This document shows positions 16,876-26,611 of a DNA stretch of 64,000 nucleotides, piece after piece (the first letter of the stretch is position 1; each line of letters starts with the position of its first letter). Location of the stretch: positions 1 to 64,000 of the forward strand of contig UPYI01000002.1 of the NCBI GenBank assembly GCA_900538555.1. Reading direction: 5' to 3'. The translations under genes were made by a program, and so were the position numbers. The stretch is from an uncultured Porphyromonadaceae bacterium (GTDB taxonomy: Bacteria > Bacteroidota > Bacteroidia > Bacteroidales > Barnesiellaceae). The notes under the pieces were generated by a model that worked only from the letters and a program-made list of their open reading frames with translations, was not told the origin of the DNA and did no database searches.

Positions 16876-18261
16876 TTATTTCTGTATGGTTACTCCGCCA
16901 CGAAGTCCAGCCACTTCTGCTTGAAAACATTTATCGGGAGCGGTGATACGCAGAATCCGGCAGCCGTGCGCCGGTACGTTCACCCGGTAAGAGCCTTCGA
17001 ACGCGCCCAGATCGGAATGCGACCACAGGTCGCGCACATTATCCACCTTACCGTCGGTGATACCCAGATCCTTGACGAAATTCACCGACATGTTCGACGC
17101 GCTCTCCTCGCGGTTGAACAGTCCTACGATCCAATCGCCGTCGGGCAACTGTCCGAACCAGCGCGAACTCGCCACGTCGGACGGATTGGTCGATGCAGGG
17201 CGTGCGCTGAATCCCGCCTTATTGAGGGCAAGAATCTCTTCGTTCTGATAAAAGCGCTCACAACCGTTTGCCGTATCGTACTGGTCGGCAATGGCTATCG
17301 GCGAACCGGTAATCGCCATCAACGATACCCAGAACTGGCGTTCATTGTCGTCGGCACACGTATTGAGACGGATAAAATCGCCGTCCATTATGATTTGTCC
17401 GCGGGCTGCGACATCGCTGAATCCCACAAAGCCGTCGAACACATTACCCCATTGCGCCCAACGATCCTGCTGTACGCCCCGCCGGCGGTTACTGATAAAG
17501 TCCCAGCCTCCGCCAAACACATCTTCGCTGATCCGGAACAGATCGCCATAAGGAATTTCATTCGCCGCATGATCGAAGCAGTTGGGCATGACCAGCGAAA
17601 CGAATATCTCATCGCCGGCTTCCTCTTTGATCCAACGCAAAGCCTTCACGTAACGGTCTGTACCATACGAATCTTCAAACCAGTTCAGGAAGTCGATACG
17701 GAGGAACGAAAATCCGAGTTCGATAAAATAACGCACATATCCTTTCACCCATTGTTCGGCACCTTCCTTGTCGGTATCCACCCAATAGATAAAGTCGTTG
17801 AAATTGGTGTTACCCTTGATGTCGCGGGTTCTCTTATCCGAACCTTTGATCGGCAAGTTCTTATCGTAAGCCGTTCTCGTCATCCACAACGGATCGTAAT
17901 AGATACCCGTTTTCAGACCTTTCTTTTTGTTATAATCAATCCAATAGCTAAAATCGTGTACCCATCCGTCGTTGTATTTGGTGATATAACCGTTCGCATC
18001 GACCGTTTGCGCCTGTTCGATCCAGCCGTCGGTGCAAACCATATCGAAACCATACGGCAGGAAATTCTCAGCCACCCAATCGACCGAATTTTTATAACGG
18101 CTTTCGGGTAGTGGCTGGTCGGTCACAAAGCAATGTTCGTATGCCATCCAATAAAGCGGACCTGCACCGTGCCGCGTAAATTTACTATCGCGAGCCTCGA
18201 CCGTCATCACAGTCAGGAGGAGAGCGATTCCACAGAATATTATCTTTTTGAAATTCATCAT
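16876..18261 (-). CDS. GH27-like (clan GH-D) glycoside hydrolase
   Basis: A 461-residue exported enzyme (ATG at 18261; a TTG two codons upstream is the only longer choice). After a signal peptide ending near TVEA it has a GH-D barrel with DGW, YYDPLW, the probable nucleophile Asp190 in FLRIDFLNW and the probable acid/base Asp247 in FRISEDVFGGGWD. The C-terminus (about 370-461) is a beta-sandwich as in GH27. Family members include alpha-galactosidases, alpha-N-acetylgalactosaminidases and isomalto-dextranases. The Phe-Leu-Arg-Ile-Asp form of the nucleophile motif differs from classical GH27 galactosidases, so I leave specificity open. Beside SusB-like genes an alpha-glucan activity is attractive. 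Confidence 0.75.
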   Translation of the reverse strand: MMNFKKIIFCGIALLLTVMTVEARDSKFTRHGAGPLYWMAYEHCFVTDQPLPESRYKNSVDWVAENFLPYGFDMVCTDGWIEQAQTVDANGYITKYNDGWVHDFSYWIDYNKKKGLKTGIYYDPLWMTRTAYDKNLPIKGSDKRTRDIKGNTNFNDFIYWVDTDKEGAEQWVKGYVRYFIELGFSFLRIDFLNWFEDSYGTDRYVKALRWIKEEAGDEIFVSLVMPNCFDHAANEIPYGDLFRISEDVFGGGWDFISNRRRGVQQDRWAQWGNVFDGFVGFSDVAARGQIIMDGDFIRLNTCADDNERQFWVSLMAITGSPIAIADQYDTANGCERFYQNEEILALNKAGFSARPASTNPSDVASSRWFGQLPDGDWIVGLFNREESASNMSVNFVKDLGITDGKVDNVRDLWSHSDLGAFEGSYRVNVPAHGCRILRITAPDKCFQAEVAGLRGGVTIQK

Positions 18262-18324
18262 ATTCAAGTTTTTAATCGTTTATTTCCGAGCCGTAAAACC
18301 GGCTCGATTCTCTTTATTTATATT

Positions 18325-18368
18325 TGTAGAATAGGATTTTATTCTACACTCACCTTTCACTATATTCG
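18325..18368 (+). repeat. Third copy of the hairpin/promoter-like element
   Basis: A perfect 9-bp inverted repeat (TGTAGAATA at 18325-18333, TATTCTACA at 18340-18348) is followed by CTACACTCACCTTTCACTA and TATATTCG (18361-18368). The right half matches the duplicated element at 5249-5380; the left half differs in sequence but keeps the ability to fold. It lies between two minus-strand genes and points toward the end of the SusF-like gene. Confidence 0.7.
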
Positions 18369-18371
18369 AAC

Positions 18372-19877
18372 CTATTTGATCACCTTCGCACTTCCTGCAT
18401 CCGTACGCACGACATAAACACCTTTTGCCCAAGACGACATATCCATATCTACGGATGTCGCGGCAACATAGAGGCTCCGGACAAGCAATCCCGATGCCGT
18501 ATAGATCTCAACGCCGTTCAACGCTGTTCCGGCAACGATCGAAAGCTCCGATCCGTTGGCACGAACGGCAAACCCGCCGGCAGACAAAGACTCGACGGCA
18601 GTCGGAGTCCAAAGGCTCAAAGTCATTTTAAGTGTATTCAGGTCTACAACGACTTTATAATTATTGTCGCCGCCTTCGGCAATTCCCCAAAACCAGTCGG
18701 AGATACCGCCTTCCATGTCGTTCGCAGAAACCTTCATATCGTAAGTTCCCGGCTCTACCGCCAACACGCTGTTCGTTTCAGAGGTCGGAGTGAAATACAC
18801 CGTCTTATCCCATGAAGCCTTTGGCGTACAGAACTTGAACTGTTTGTTTTCCCCGTTCCAAACTATCTCTCCGTTCCATTCGAATACGCCGTCACCGATT
18901 TTAGCCATTTCGAACGCGTCGTCCGAGAACCATTTCCCGGTAGCGTTCCCGAGCATATACAGATTTTCGGTCGATGCCGCATCGAAACCTTGCGACTTGT
19001 CTTCGAGCAAAGTCACAATCACTTCGAGCGATTTCGTGTCTACCGATATACGATACACGCCAGCCTTGTACATATACAGACCGAAGAACGCATCGACACC
19101 CTGCTGTCCGTTTTGCCAAGTGCAGGTGCGCAGTTTATATGTACCCTCCGATATCTTTTCGATATAACCATCGTTTACGGCAGCAACCGGAATAAGGTAA
19201 GTCACTTCGTTCCATGCACCGGTAGGGAAACAGAACTTGAATTGTTTGTTGTGATTGTATTCCACACTCCGGAAGTAATCCATTTCACCTTCCCATTCGA
19301 ATACGCCGTCGGCAGACTTCGTCATTTCCAGCGGGTTGTTCGAGTCGAACGAATCGGCAGCCAGACCGAGCATATACAGCCGGTCGATAGACAGCACCTC
19401 TTCCACCCGGGTCAGTTCGAAAGTCATCTCAGCCGGATTGACAACAATTCTATATTTGCCGCTCTGACCTTCGGTAATCCCCCAGAACCAGTCTTTCAGC
19501 CCTTGCGGCGGTTCTTGGTTCGTCGGATATTCCGCCGATGCCATCATCGAATGAGTACCGGGAGTTATTTGTCTGACGTTACCGTTATGATTCACCTCCT
19601 CGGGGACAAGATAGGTAATTTCGTTCCAATTACCAAGTGCCGTGGCAAATTTGAAACATTTGTCGTTGTTCGTGTAGTTGAGGTTTCCTTCCCAGACGAA
19701 TGTGCCGTCCGATTGTCTTTCCAATCGTCCCGCTTCCTGAGATCCGCCCCAGATGCCGTTCACTTCGCCAAGCATGAACAGTTCGCCTGTATTGACATTG
19801 ATTTCGACTGCATTTGCCGAAATGGCTGCCGCCATCGACAAGGAGGCGGCAACACATTTTAATACGGATAATTTCAT
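18372..19877 (-). CDS. SusE/F-like glycan-binding protein with C-terminal sorting-type domain
   Basis: A 501-residue exported protein. The signal peptide (AAAISANA) has no lipobox, unlike SusE and SusF. Three related domains follow (about 25-155, 160-295 and 300-425), each with LYMLG or LFMLG, a (Q/K)FKF(C/A) strand and a YLIP/YLVP/YFTP segment, the pattern of SusF/SusE C-terminal starch-binding domains. Residues about 430-501 form a separate terminal domain ending GVYVVRTDAGSAKVIK, like the sorting domains of secreted Bacteroidota proteins. The likely role is glycan capture outside the outer membrane; anchoring by the terminal domain rather than by lipid is inferred. Confidence 0.82.
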   Translation of the reverse strand: MKLSVLKCVAASLSMAAAISANAVEINVNTGELFMLGEVNGIWGGSQEAGRLERQSDGTFVWEGNLNYTNNDKCFKFATALGNWNEITYLVPEEVNHNGNVRQITPGTHSMMASAEYPTNQEPPQGLKDWFWGITEGQSGKYRIVVNPAEMTFELTRVEEVLSIDRLYMLGLAADSFDSNNPLEMTKSADGVFEWEGEMDYFRSVEYNHNKQFKFCFPTGAWNEVTYLIPVAAVNDGYIEKISEGTYKLRTCTWQNGQQGVDAFFGLYMYKAGVYRISVDTKSLEVIVTLLEDKSQGFDAASTENLYMLGNATGKWFSDDAFEMAKIGDGVFEWNGEIVWNGENKQFKFCTPKASWDKTVYFTPTSETNSVLAVEPGTYDMKVSANDMEGGISDWFWGIAEGGDNNYKVVVDLNTLKMTLSLWTPTAVESLSAGGFAVRANGSELSIVAGTALNGVEIYTASGLLVRSLYVAATSVDMDMSSWAKGVYVVRTDAGSAKVIK

Positions 19878-19908
19878 GATTCTATATTTAGTACAATCGT
19901 TTTATTTT

Positions 19909-19996
19909 TAAACTTTTGGTTTTCAGTAAACGCTGCGCCCCGGCATAAATCCTTCAAGTTTCCACTTGAAGTCACCGGCTCTCGGTTTGCAGCTTT
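19909..19996 (+). repeat. Family-2 intergenic repeat, single unit
   Basis: It matches the tandem pair at 9559-9738: TTTAAACTTTTGGTTTTCA-like start, CGCCCCGGCATAA, the inverted repeat TTCAAGTTTCCACTTGAA and a CTCGGTTTGCAG end. It fills the gap between the SusE-like and SusF-like genes inside the operon, so it would be transcribed. Confidence 0.85.
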
Positions 19997-21661
19997 TTAG
20001 TTGATTCTGGAAACATAGAGCGTCATACCTTCGGCATCGACTTCGATACGGTAGTTGCCGCTATTCTCCTGTGAGATTCCCCACGACGCGCTCAACGGAT
20101 TGCCCGGACCGCGCAACTTCTTCATTTTGTAGACACCTCCGTCTTCCACCAGTTCGCGGAAGTTATCGCTGTCGCCGGCTTCGGGTACAAGGAATGTCAC
20201 TTTATCCCAGTCGCCTTTGGACGTAATAAAGTTGAACTGACGGTTGCCCTCGGCGGTAGTATAATACAGTTCACCCTCCCATACGAAGCGGCTCAGGCTC
20301 TCGTCGTAAGTCAGTTGTACACCGGGATTGTTGGAATCGCATCCCGCACTGCCGGCTACGCCCTGCATATACAGTTCGGTTATCTCAGGTTCTTCCAGCC
20401 CCCGTACTTTCTCCAACGTAACGGTGAGAGCCTCGACATCGACGGTGATCTTATACACCGCACTGCCGTCTTCCGGAATTCCGAAGAAAGCATCTTTCAA
20501 CGTGCCTTCACTTTCCGAACAACGTTTCAGTTTGTGTGTACCCGGAGTAACGACTTCCACATAACCGTTGTCCGCCGCATTCTCGGGAATAAGGAAATCG
20601 ACTTGATCCCAGGGACCTTTGGCTGTACAGAACTTGAATTGTTTGTTGTCGGCATTGTACAGGATCTCGCCTTCCCAAGTAAAGATATTCCCGTCTTCCG
20701 AATCGAGATACAAGCCGTTTGCCGAATCCCATGTATTGGCGGCACTGCCCAACATATACAACTCAGGTTCCGGTTCGAGTTCGCCGAGGAAACGGGCGGC
20801 AATGGTGATCGCTTTCATTCCGTTCGAAGCATCGATGACTATTTCGTAATTGCCGCGCTCTTCGATCTTCCATTTGCTGTCGGGGTTTCCGGTAGGCACA
20901 TATTCTACCGCAGGATCGGCAACGCCGTTCCGGTCGATGACGGTCCCGTGGGTGACAGGCATAAGGAACTCATCTTCCCATTTTCCATTATCGTTGATCG
21001 GGCATTTCATTTCGCCTTGATATAAAGGACCTTCGTAACGGAATACATTGGTCGAAACCTTTTCCATCGGATAAGGCATACTTATATTCCAGCCGGCAGG
21101 TGTGGCATCGCCGATAATGAAAAGCTGTTCGAGTTCAAGCTCTTTTTCGCCGAGTTTCTCTACCAGCACGACTGTTACGGTCATCTCCTTCACATTCAAG
21201 AAAATGTCGTAAATACCGTCTTCACCTTCGTGAATCCCCCAGAAATGGTCGTCAAGGTCGCCCGTCAGTTGGGAACAGATACGGGCTTGGTTAGGAGCTT
21301 CCTCTCCGAAAGTCGCATAAGCATACTGCTTGCCGGAGACTACCCCAGCCGAAGGAATGATATAGTAAATCTCATCCCAATTTGCCTGTGCGGTACAGAA
21401 CTTGAATTGTTTGTTGTCGGAATAATAACGCATTTCGGCACGGTAAGAGAAGACGTTCGGATTGTCTGTTTTGTCCATTGCCAGCGCATTATTGGAGTCG
21501 AAATTATTTCCGGCTCCATATCCGACTATATACATATTTTCGTACAAAGGGGCATCTCCCGCCTCTACGATTCTAAGATCTTTTTCCGCATCGCAGCCGC
21601 TTATCGTTACTGCGGCAAACAAACCGGCGAGCAGAGAAAGGCATTTATATATTTTTTTCAT
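19997..21661 (-). CDS. SusE-like outer-membrane glycan-binding lipoprotein, four domains
   Basis: A 554-residue lipoprotein from the ATG at 21661 (lipobox ISGC, Cys23). It carries four SusE/F-type domains at about 42-150, 155-305, 310-430 and 433-554. Domains 1, 3 and 4 keep the YIVG/LYMLG/LYMQG start and the QFKF(C) or QFNF strand; domain 2 starts LFIIGDATPAGWN and is the most divergent. In the Sus system such proteins sit on the cell surface next to SusCD and bind alpha-glucan through aromatic clusters. The number of domains (four, against two or three in SusE/SusF) is notable. It starts 19 bases after the susD stop. Confidence 0.85.
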   Translation of the reverse strand: MKKIYKCLSLLAGLFAAVTISGCDAEKDLRIVEAGDAPLYENMYIVGYGAGNNFDSNNALAMDKTDNPNVFSYRAEMRYYSDNKQFKFCTAQANWDEIYYIIPSAGVVSGKQYAYATFGEEAPNQARICSQLTGDLDDHFWGIHEGEDGIYDIFLNVKEMTVTVVLVEKLGEKELELEQLFIIGDATPAGWNISMPYPMEKVSTNVFRYEGPLYQGEMKCPINDNGKWEDEFLMPVTHGTVIDRNGVADPAVEYVPTGNPDSKWKIEERGNYEIVIDASNGMKAITIAARFLGELEPEPELYMLGSAANTWDSANGLYLDSEDGNIFTWEGEILYNADNKQFKFCTAKGPWDQVDFLIPENAADNGYVEVVTPGTHKLKRCSESEGTLKDAFFGIPEDGSAVYKITVDVEALTVTLEKVRGLEEPEITELYMQGVAGSAGCDSNNPGVQLTYDESLSRFVWEGELYYTTAEGNRQFNFITSKGDWDKVTFLVPEAGDSDNFRELVEDGGVYKMKKLRGPGNPLSASWGISQENSGNYRIEVDAEGMTLYVSRIN

Positions 21662-21680
21662 GATTGCATTTTTTAGTGGC

Positions 21681-23420
21681 TTAATTTTTGGCATATCCGA
21701 GATTTTGTTCCAGTTGATGATTGGTTCTGATCGACTTGCTGGGTATCGGATAAATGCGGGTATGTTCATCGCTATCGGGTGTTTTGTCCCACCACGATCC
21801 GGTATTGAACTTTCCGAAACGGATCAGGTCGATACGCCGACGGCCTTCTCCAAGGAATTCACGTCCCCATTCGTCCAGAAGTTCCTGCTCATTCAATACG
21901 ACGCTACCTTCCGGTATGTACAGGTATTCGTCCCATTTCTCTTTCGGATAGTTCCGTTTGCGCACCGAGTTCAAAAGAGTACCGGCTTGCGAAGTCTGCC
22001 CCGCACGGAAACGGCATTCAGCCAACGCATAAATCACTTCGGGAAGACGTATCTCCGCATAGTCCGCTTCCATTTGTCCCGACTCGGCGTCGCTGTACAG
22101 CGGATATTTCACATAATGCCAGCCCGACTGATGGTCGCCCGAACGGAGAGTGCTGACTTTGTTGGCAGGCCACTGGTTGGGACGCAGCCCCTTAAATTGA
22201 CCGACCGCATCGCGGATATACAGTTCATAAGATCCGTCGGGCGAGGTCATATTGCCGCTTACACCGTTCTTAACGACCGGTATCGAACCGAACAGGAACA
22301 TACCTTCCCGTTGGTTGTTACCCAGATTCTTATACAGTTTCAACCGATAATCTTCCGGATAGGTGCGGAATTTCTGCGCCGTGTTTCCGAGCGTATAGCT
22401 ATACAGGTTTCCGTTCAAGTCGTAGCTGGGAGTCAAAGCATATTTGCAGTTGTGGTCACCGCCTTCACATTCCGAGTCATTGACATAATACTCCATCTGC
22501 TGCGGAACGCTCCACCAGAACGTATCGCCTTTGTAGAGCCAGAAAGTATAATTCTGGCTGCTGGGGAATCCGAAAATAACCTCATCCGACAAATCGTTGT
22601 TCCAGTCGAAAGCCTCATCCCAACGGTCGCCGGGGCGATATACGCCATACTCGCCGTTTATGATATTCTCGGCATATCGGGCGCATTCGGTCCAACGTCC
22701 CTCACCGATATAGATTTCGGCATTCAGATACAGACGCACCAGCAATGCAGCCACCGCTGCTTGTGTCCATTGTCCCTGATTGATCCCGTTTCCGCCTGTT
22801 CCGGCTTTGGCACTGACCAGTTTCTGATCGAGAATCTCTTTCAGTTCATCCTCGATGAATTTGAACAGTACCTGCGGAGAAACCTGTTTCGACGAGGCAG
22901 GATCGGGTTCGACCGATGTATAGAGAGGCACATTGCGGAATTTATCCAGCAAACGCAGGTAGAGCCAGGCACGCAATACACGGTTCTGGGTTTTAAGGTT
23001 GTTGAACTCGGCTTGCGAGAATCCGAATTTTTCCGGATCCAGACGGTTAAGATCTGCCATCATATAGTTTGCCTGCATGATACCGGTATAGCAACCGTCC
23101 CATTCCGTATCGAGATACTGCGACTCGGCAGTCCATTCATGATAATGAAACTCACGCCACTTTCCGGCATCGTCCCACCAGCCGTCGCGAGTACAGGTGA
23201 TGATCTGGTCGGCAGGAAGTTCATTGAGAGGAATGTTCGTCTGAATGCTCCAATAAGCATGTTCGAACGGACGCATAGCCGCACGGATCACATCCTCCTT
23301 CGTATTGTAATAGTTGCCGCTCATCACTTCGCTGTGGACAATCTCGTCCAAGTCGGTACATCCGGTTACCGACGCGGCGGCAAAAAGGCATCCGGCTATT
23401 ATGGTTTTATTTATTTTCAT
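21681..23420 (-). CDS. susD: SusD/RagB family nutrient-binding lipoprotein
   Basis: A 579-residue surface lipoprotein (lipobox SVTGC, Cys21) that forms the lid over the SusC transporter and captures the oligosaccharide. The N-terminal TPR-rich SusD region includes ADQIITCTRDGWWDD and a W-rich segment, followed by ALLVRLYLNAEIYIGEGRW; the C-terminus has the family features of YPIPSKSIRTNHQLEQNLGY. It is 22 bases downstream of susC in the same operon. Confidence 0.95.
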   Translation of the reverse strand: MKINKTIIAGCLFAAASVTGCTDLDEIVHSEVMSGNYYNTKEDVIRAAMRPFEHAYWSIQTNIPLNELPADQIITCTRDGWWDDAGKWREFHYHEWTAESQYLDTEWDGCYTGIMQANYMMADLNRLDPEKFGFSQAEFNNLKTQNRVLRAWLYLRLLDKFRNVPLYTSVEPDPASSKQVSPQVLFKFIEDELKEILDQKLVSAKAGTGGNGINQGQWTQAAVAALLVRLYLNAEIYIGEGRWTECARYAENIINGEYGVYRPGDRWDEAFDWNNDLSDEVIFGFPSSQNYTFWLYKGDTFWWSVPQQMEYYVNDSECEGGDHNCKYALTPSYDLNGNLYSYTLGNTAQKFRTYPEDYRLKLYKNLGNNQREGMFLFGSIPVVKNGVSGNMTSPDGSYELYIRDAVGQFKGLRPNQWPANKVSTLRSGDHQSGWHYVKYPLYSDAESGQMEADYAEIRLPEVIYALAECRFRAGQTSQAGTLLNSVRKRNYPKEKWDEYLYIPEGSVVLNEQELLDEWGREFLGEGRRRIDLIRFGKFNTGSWWDKTPDSDEHTRIYPIPSKSIRTNHQLEQNLGYAKN

Positions 23421-23442
23421 CTTCTTATGGTATTATTAAAGA

Positions 23443-26421
23443 TTAGAAATCGAGTTGCACTCCGAAAATAAATTGTCGGCAACTGGGATAATACGTACGC
23501 CCGCCTGTCGCACCCGGCGTCAGACCGTTCGTCTGAACGGTAGACGGATCGACACCGCTGTAACGGGTGAATGTAGCCAGATTCTTGGCAGTGAACGAAG
23601 CTTTGACCGATTCGAGGAAACGGGCTTTCACCTGCCAGGTATAGCCGAGCGACACCATATCCAATTTCACATAGTCACCCTTTTCGAGATAGTAATCGGT
23701 CACTACGTTTTTCCCTTTTATCCGGGCATTTTTGGTATATGCCTTTTGCAACACGTTGCCGGTGAAACTCTGCGTACCGTAATAGAAGTCGTGTACATTG
23801 AATATATCATAATCGAATGCCCCGCGCAGGAAGATCGAGAGATCCCAATTGCGCCAACGGAAATTATGGCTCATAGACGCCGTAAACTTCGGGAGTCCGT
23901 TTCCAACGATCTGTTTATCGTCGTCGTTGCCGTTGGCTGCCGGTTTGATATTTCCGTTGCGGTCGTAAATCATGAAATTGCCGTCCTTGTCGATACCGGC
24001 ATATTTCCACATGTAGAAATTACCGACACGTTCCCCGGCTTGTACGCGTTGAAGGGTATAGAACGGATAAGGATCGGACGTGGAAACCATATCCTCATAC
24101 TCCTGTCCGACATACTGCGAGTTGCTGAATTTGACAAACTTGTTGTCCATAGTCGCCCCGATGAAGTCGATTGAGTAACTGAAATTCTTCATCCGCACCG
24201 CATCGACGTGAATATCGAATTCGAATCCGGAGTTTTTCATCGTACCTACATTGACATATGTGGTCGCATGCAAATAAGGCGGCACCGGGACATTGTAATC
24301 GCCCAAAAGGTCTTGTTGCTTACGGCTGTAATAGTTCAAAGAACCCGACAGACGGTTGTCGAACAAAGCGAAGTCGATACCGACGTTCCAGTTCTTCGCT
24401 TTCTCCCAGTGCAGGTCGGTATTGACATTCTTGCCGGGTCCCCACACTTGCAGCCATTGTCCGTTATAATAGTAGTATCCGAATCCCGCCATAGTACTCA
24501 GCGACTGGTAATTCTTAAAATCCTGATTACCGGTTTCGCCGTAGTCCCCGCGAATCTTCAATTCATCGATCCATTTCACATCTTTCATAAACGGTTCTTC
24601 CGAAATTCTCCATCCGGCGGAAACCGCAGGGAAGTTACCCCATTTGTGATTCTTACCGAAGCGGGAAGAACCTTCATGGCGCAAGGAAACCGTGAGCAGA
24701 TAACGGCCTTTCCAGTCGTAGCTGGCACGTCCGAAAAACGAAATCAGTTTGGATTCTTCCGCCCAAGAGCCGACACCCACATGACCTTCTTCCTTATCCC
24801 AGTCGCCGGTGCCGAGATTATCCGCACCGATACCGTCGTTCACAAAATCCTTATTCGATCCCGACAGACTTTGATCCCGGATCTGTTGGTACGAATAACC
24901 CACCATCGCCTTAATATTGTGACCGTTGAACGAACCGGTGTAATTGGCAAGCCATTCGAGAATGATCTGCGACTGTTTCGAATAAGAGCGGGAACCTTCA
25001 CCCTTATACCCTTGCGCCATAGCCAGCGAAGAGGTAGACGGACGGAACCAATAATCGAAATTCGACGATTCGTGACCGGCAAAGGTCAGGTGCGTGTTCA
25101 AGGTCTGGTCGTATTTGGAATCTTTCAGGAACAACGGCAACAGATTCAGTTTGACCGTAGCGTCGTAATCGAGCAATTTCGTTTCCGAACGGTTATCTTC
25201 CAACGCCAGCATTTCCACCGGGTTGTATCCGGCAGACTGCCCCAGAATGGGGGTATATTGTCCCGGATTGTCCTGGTCCATGATCGGTGTCGTAGGATTG
25301 ATTTCCAGTGCATTCCGAAAGACATCCCACGAAGCGTTCTTCCGTTTGATCAAACGGGGAGCGATGTTGGCGACAAAGGTGAACAAACCGTTACGGGTAG
25401 TCTGGTAGATGCTCGCCCGTCCGCCGTACTCCTCGCGCGAAGAATACAGATCGACACCGTCCGACTTGCGGTAATCCAACGAAGCACGATAGTTGTTCGT
25501 TTCAGTTCCGCCGTTCAATGTCAGTGTATGCTGGTGTGTCCAGCCCGTACGGGTAACCGCATCCAGCCAGTTGTCATTTCCGCCGAGATCGTTACCGTAA
25601 CCGCCCGGAATACGTAACGCGCGGTACTGTTTCGCCGTCATCATATCCAGTTCATGATTCGCCACACTTGCCGCTACCGAACCTACATACGACGAATGTA
25701 TCTTACCGTCGCGAGCTCCGCGTTTCGTAGTGACAAGTATCACACCGTTCGATCCGCGCGTACCGTAAATGGCTGCCGCCGCACCGTCTTTCAGCACGTC
25801 GAAGCTGGCAATATCATTGGGATTGATGTTGGTAAGATTTCCTCCGGGAATACCGTCTATCACAATCAGCGGACCCGTACCGGCACTTCTCGACGATACG
25901 CCGCGAATCTGGATGCTCGCCTGATTGTTAGGGTCTGCCGCACCGGTATTGGTAATGGAGACACTTGATACCTTTCCTTGAATCATCATGGAAGCGTCGA
26001 GCGAAGTGGACTTTAAAAAATCTTTCTCACTGATGTGGGAAATGGCGGAAGTCAATTCCTTTTTGTCCATCGTGCCATAACCGATAACCACCACCTCGCC
26101 AAGCAATTCACTATCCGGGGTCAGCTTGATTTCCAAGGTCGTTTTACCGTTCACCCGAACCGTACGGGTTTTATAGCCGACATAGCTGACTTCCAATTCC
26201 GCATCGGAGGCTACTCCGGCAAATGCGAATTTTCCATCCATGTCCGTAGCACAAGCCTGCGATGTGCCTTTTACTTTTACAGAAGCTCCGATCAACGGAT
26301 CGTCTTCCTCCGCATCGACAACCGTTCCGGAAACCTGAATCGTTTGCGCCTGCAACGGAGCAGCCCAAACCGATGCAGCCAACAGGAACGAAAGCGATGC
26401 CATCCTAAATACTAATTTCAT
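23443..26421 (-). CDS. susC: SusC/RagA TonB-dependent oligosaccharide transporter
   Basis: A 992-residue outer-membrane barrel that imports glycan pieces powered by TonB. After a signal peptide (ending near PLQAQ) comes a carboxypeptidase-regulatory-like domain (about 28-110), then the TonB/plug region with EVVVIGYGT, the SusC-typical IRGVSSRSAG and ILVTTKRG, and a 22-strand barrel ending with LDF. There is no N-terminal STN domain, so signalling through an anti-sigma factor is not expected; control fits the neighbouring SusR-like regulator. Length is normal for the family. It leads the operon. Confidence 0.96.
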   Translation of the reverse strand: MKLVFRMASLSFLLAASVWAAPLQAQTIQVSGTVVDAEEDDPLIGASVKVKGTSQACATDMDGKFAFAGVASDAELEVSYVGYKTRTVRVNGKTTLEIKLTPDSELLGEVVVIGYGTMDKKELTSAISHISEKDFLKSTSLDASMMIQGKVSSVSITNTGAADPNNQASIQIRGVSSRSAGTGPLIVIDGIPGGNLTNINPNDIASFDVLKDGAAAAIYGTRGSNGVILVTTKRGARDGKIHSSYVGSVAASVANHELDMMTAKQYRALRIPGGYGNDLGGNDNWLDAVTRTGWTHQHTLTLNGGTETNNYRASLDYRKSDGVDLYSSREEYGGRASIYQTTRNGLFTFVANIAPRLIKRKNASWDVFRNALEINPTTPIMDQDNPGQYTPILGQSAGYNPVEMLALEDNRSETKLLDYDATVKLNLLPLFLKDSKYDQTLNTHLTFAGHESSNFDYWFRPSTSSLAMAQGYKGEGSRSYSKQSQIILEWLANYTGSFNGHNIKAMVGYSYQQIRDQSLSGSNKDFVNDGIGADNLGTGDWDKEEGHVGVGSWAEESKLISFFGRASYDWKGRYLLTVSLRHEGSSRFGKNHKWGNFPAVSAGWRISEEPFMKDVKWIDELKIRGDYGETGNQDFKNYQSLSTMAGFGYYYYNGQWLQVWGPGKNVNTDLHWEKAKNWNVGIDFALFDNRLSGSLNYYSRKQQDLLGDYNVPVPPYLHATTYVNVGTMKNSGFEFDIHVDAVRMKNFSYSIDFIGATMDNKFVKFSNSQYVGQEYEDMVSTSDPYPFYTLQRVQAGERVGNFYMWKYAGIDKDGNFMIYDRNGNIKPAANGNDDDKQIVGNGLPKFTASMSHNFRWRNWDLSIFLRGAFDYDIFNVHDFYYGTQSFTGNVLQKAYTKNARIKGKNVVTDYYLEKGDYVKLDMVSLGYTWQVKARFLESVKASFTAKNLATFTRYSGVDPSTVQTNGLTPGATGGRTYYPSCRQFIFGVQLDF

Positions 26422-26611
26422 TGAAAAATAATTTAAGGTTAAAAAAAATTTTTCAACAAAATTAAACGCCCTCTATCCCATCGATTTTGTATAAACAGAA
26501 AATTAAGACCGAATAAAAATTCAACTAATTAATAAACAATATATTAGCAAAAGCGAAACAGACTAAAATTTAAACTCGGATTTAAGATAAAAACACCCGA
26601 TCGAACCCGCA

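Noticed and set aside
21462..23471. A 669-codon plus-strand frame opposite susD and part of the SusE-like gene
   Set aside because: Shadow of two recognised genes; no domain.
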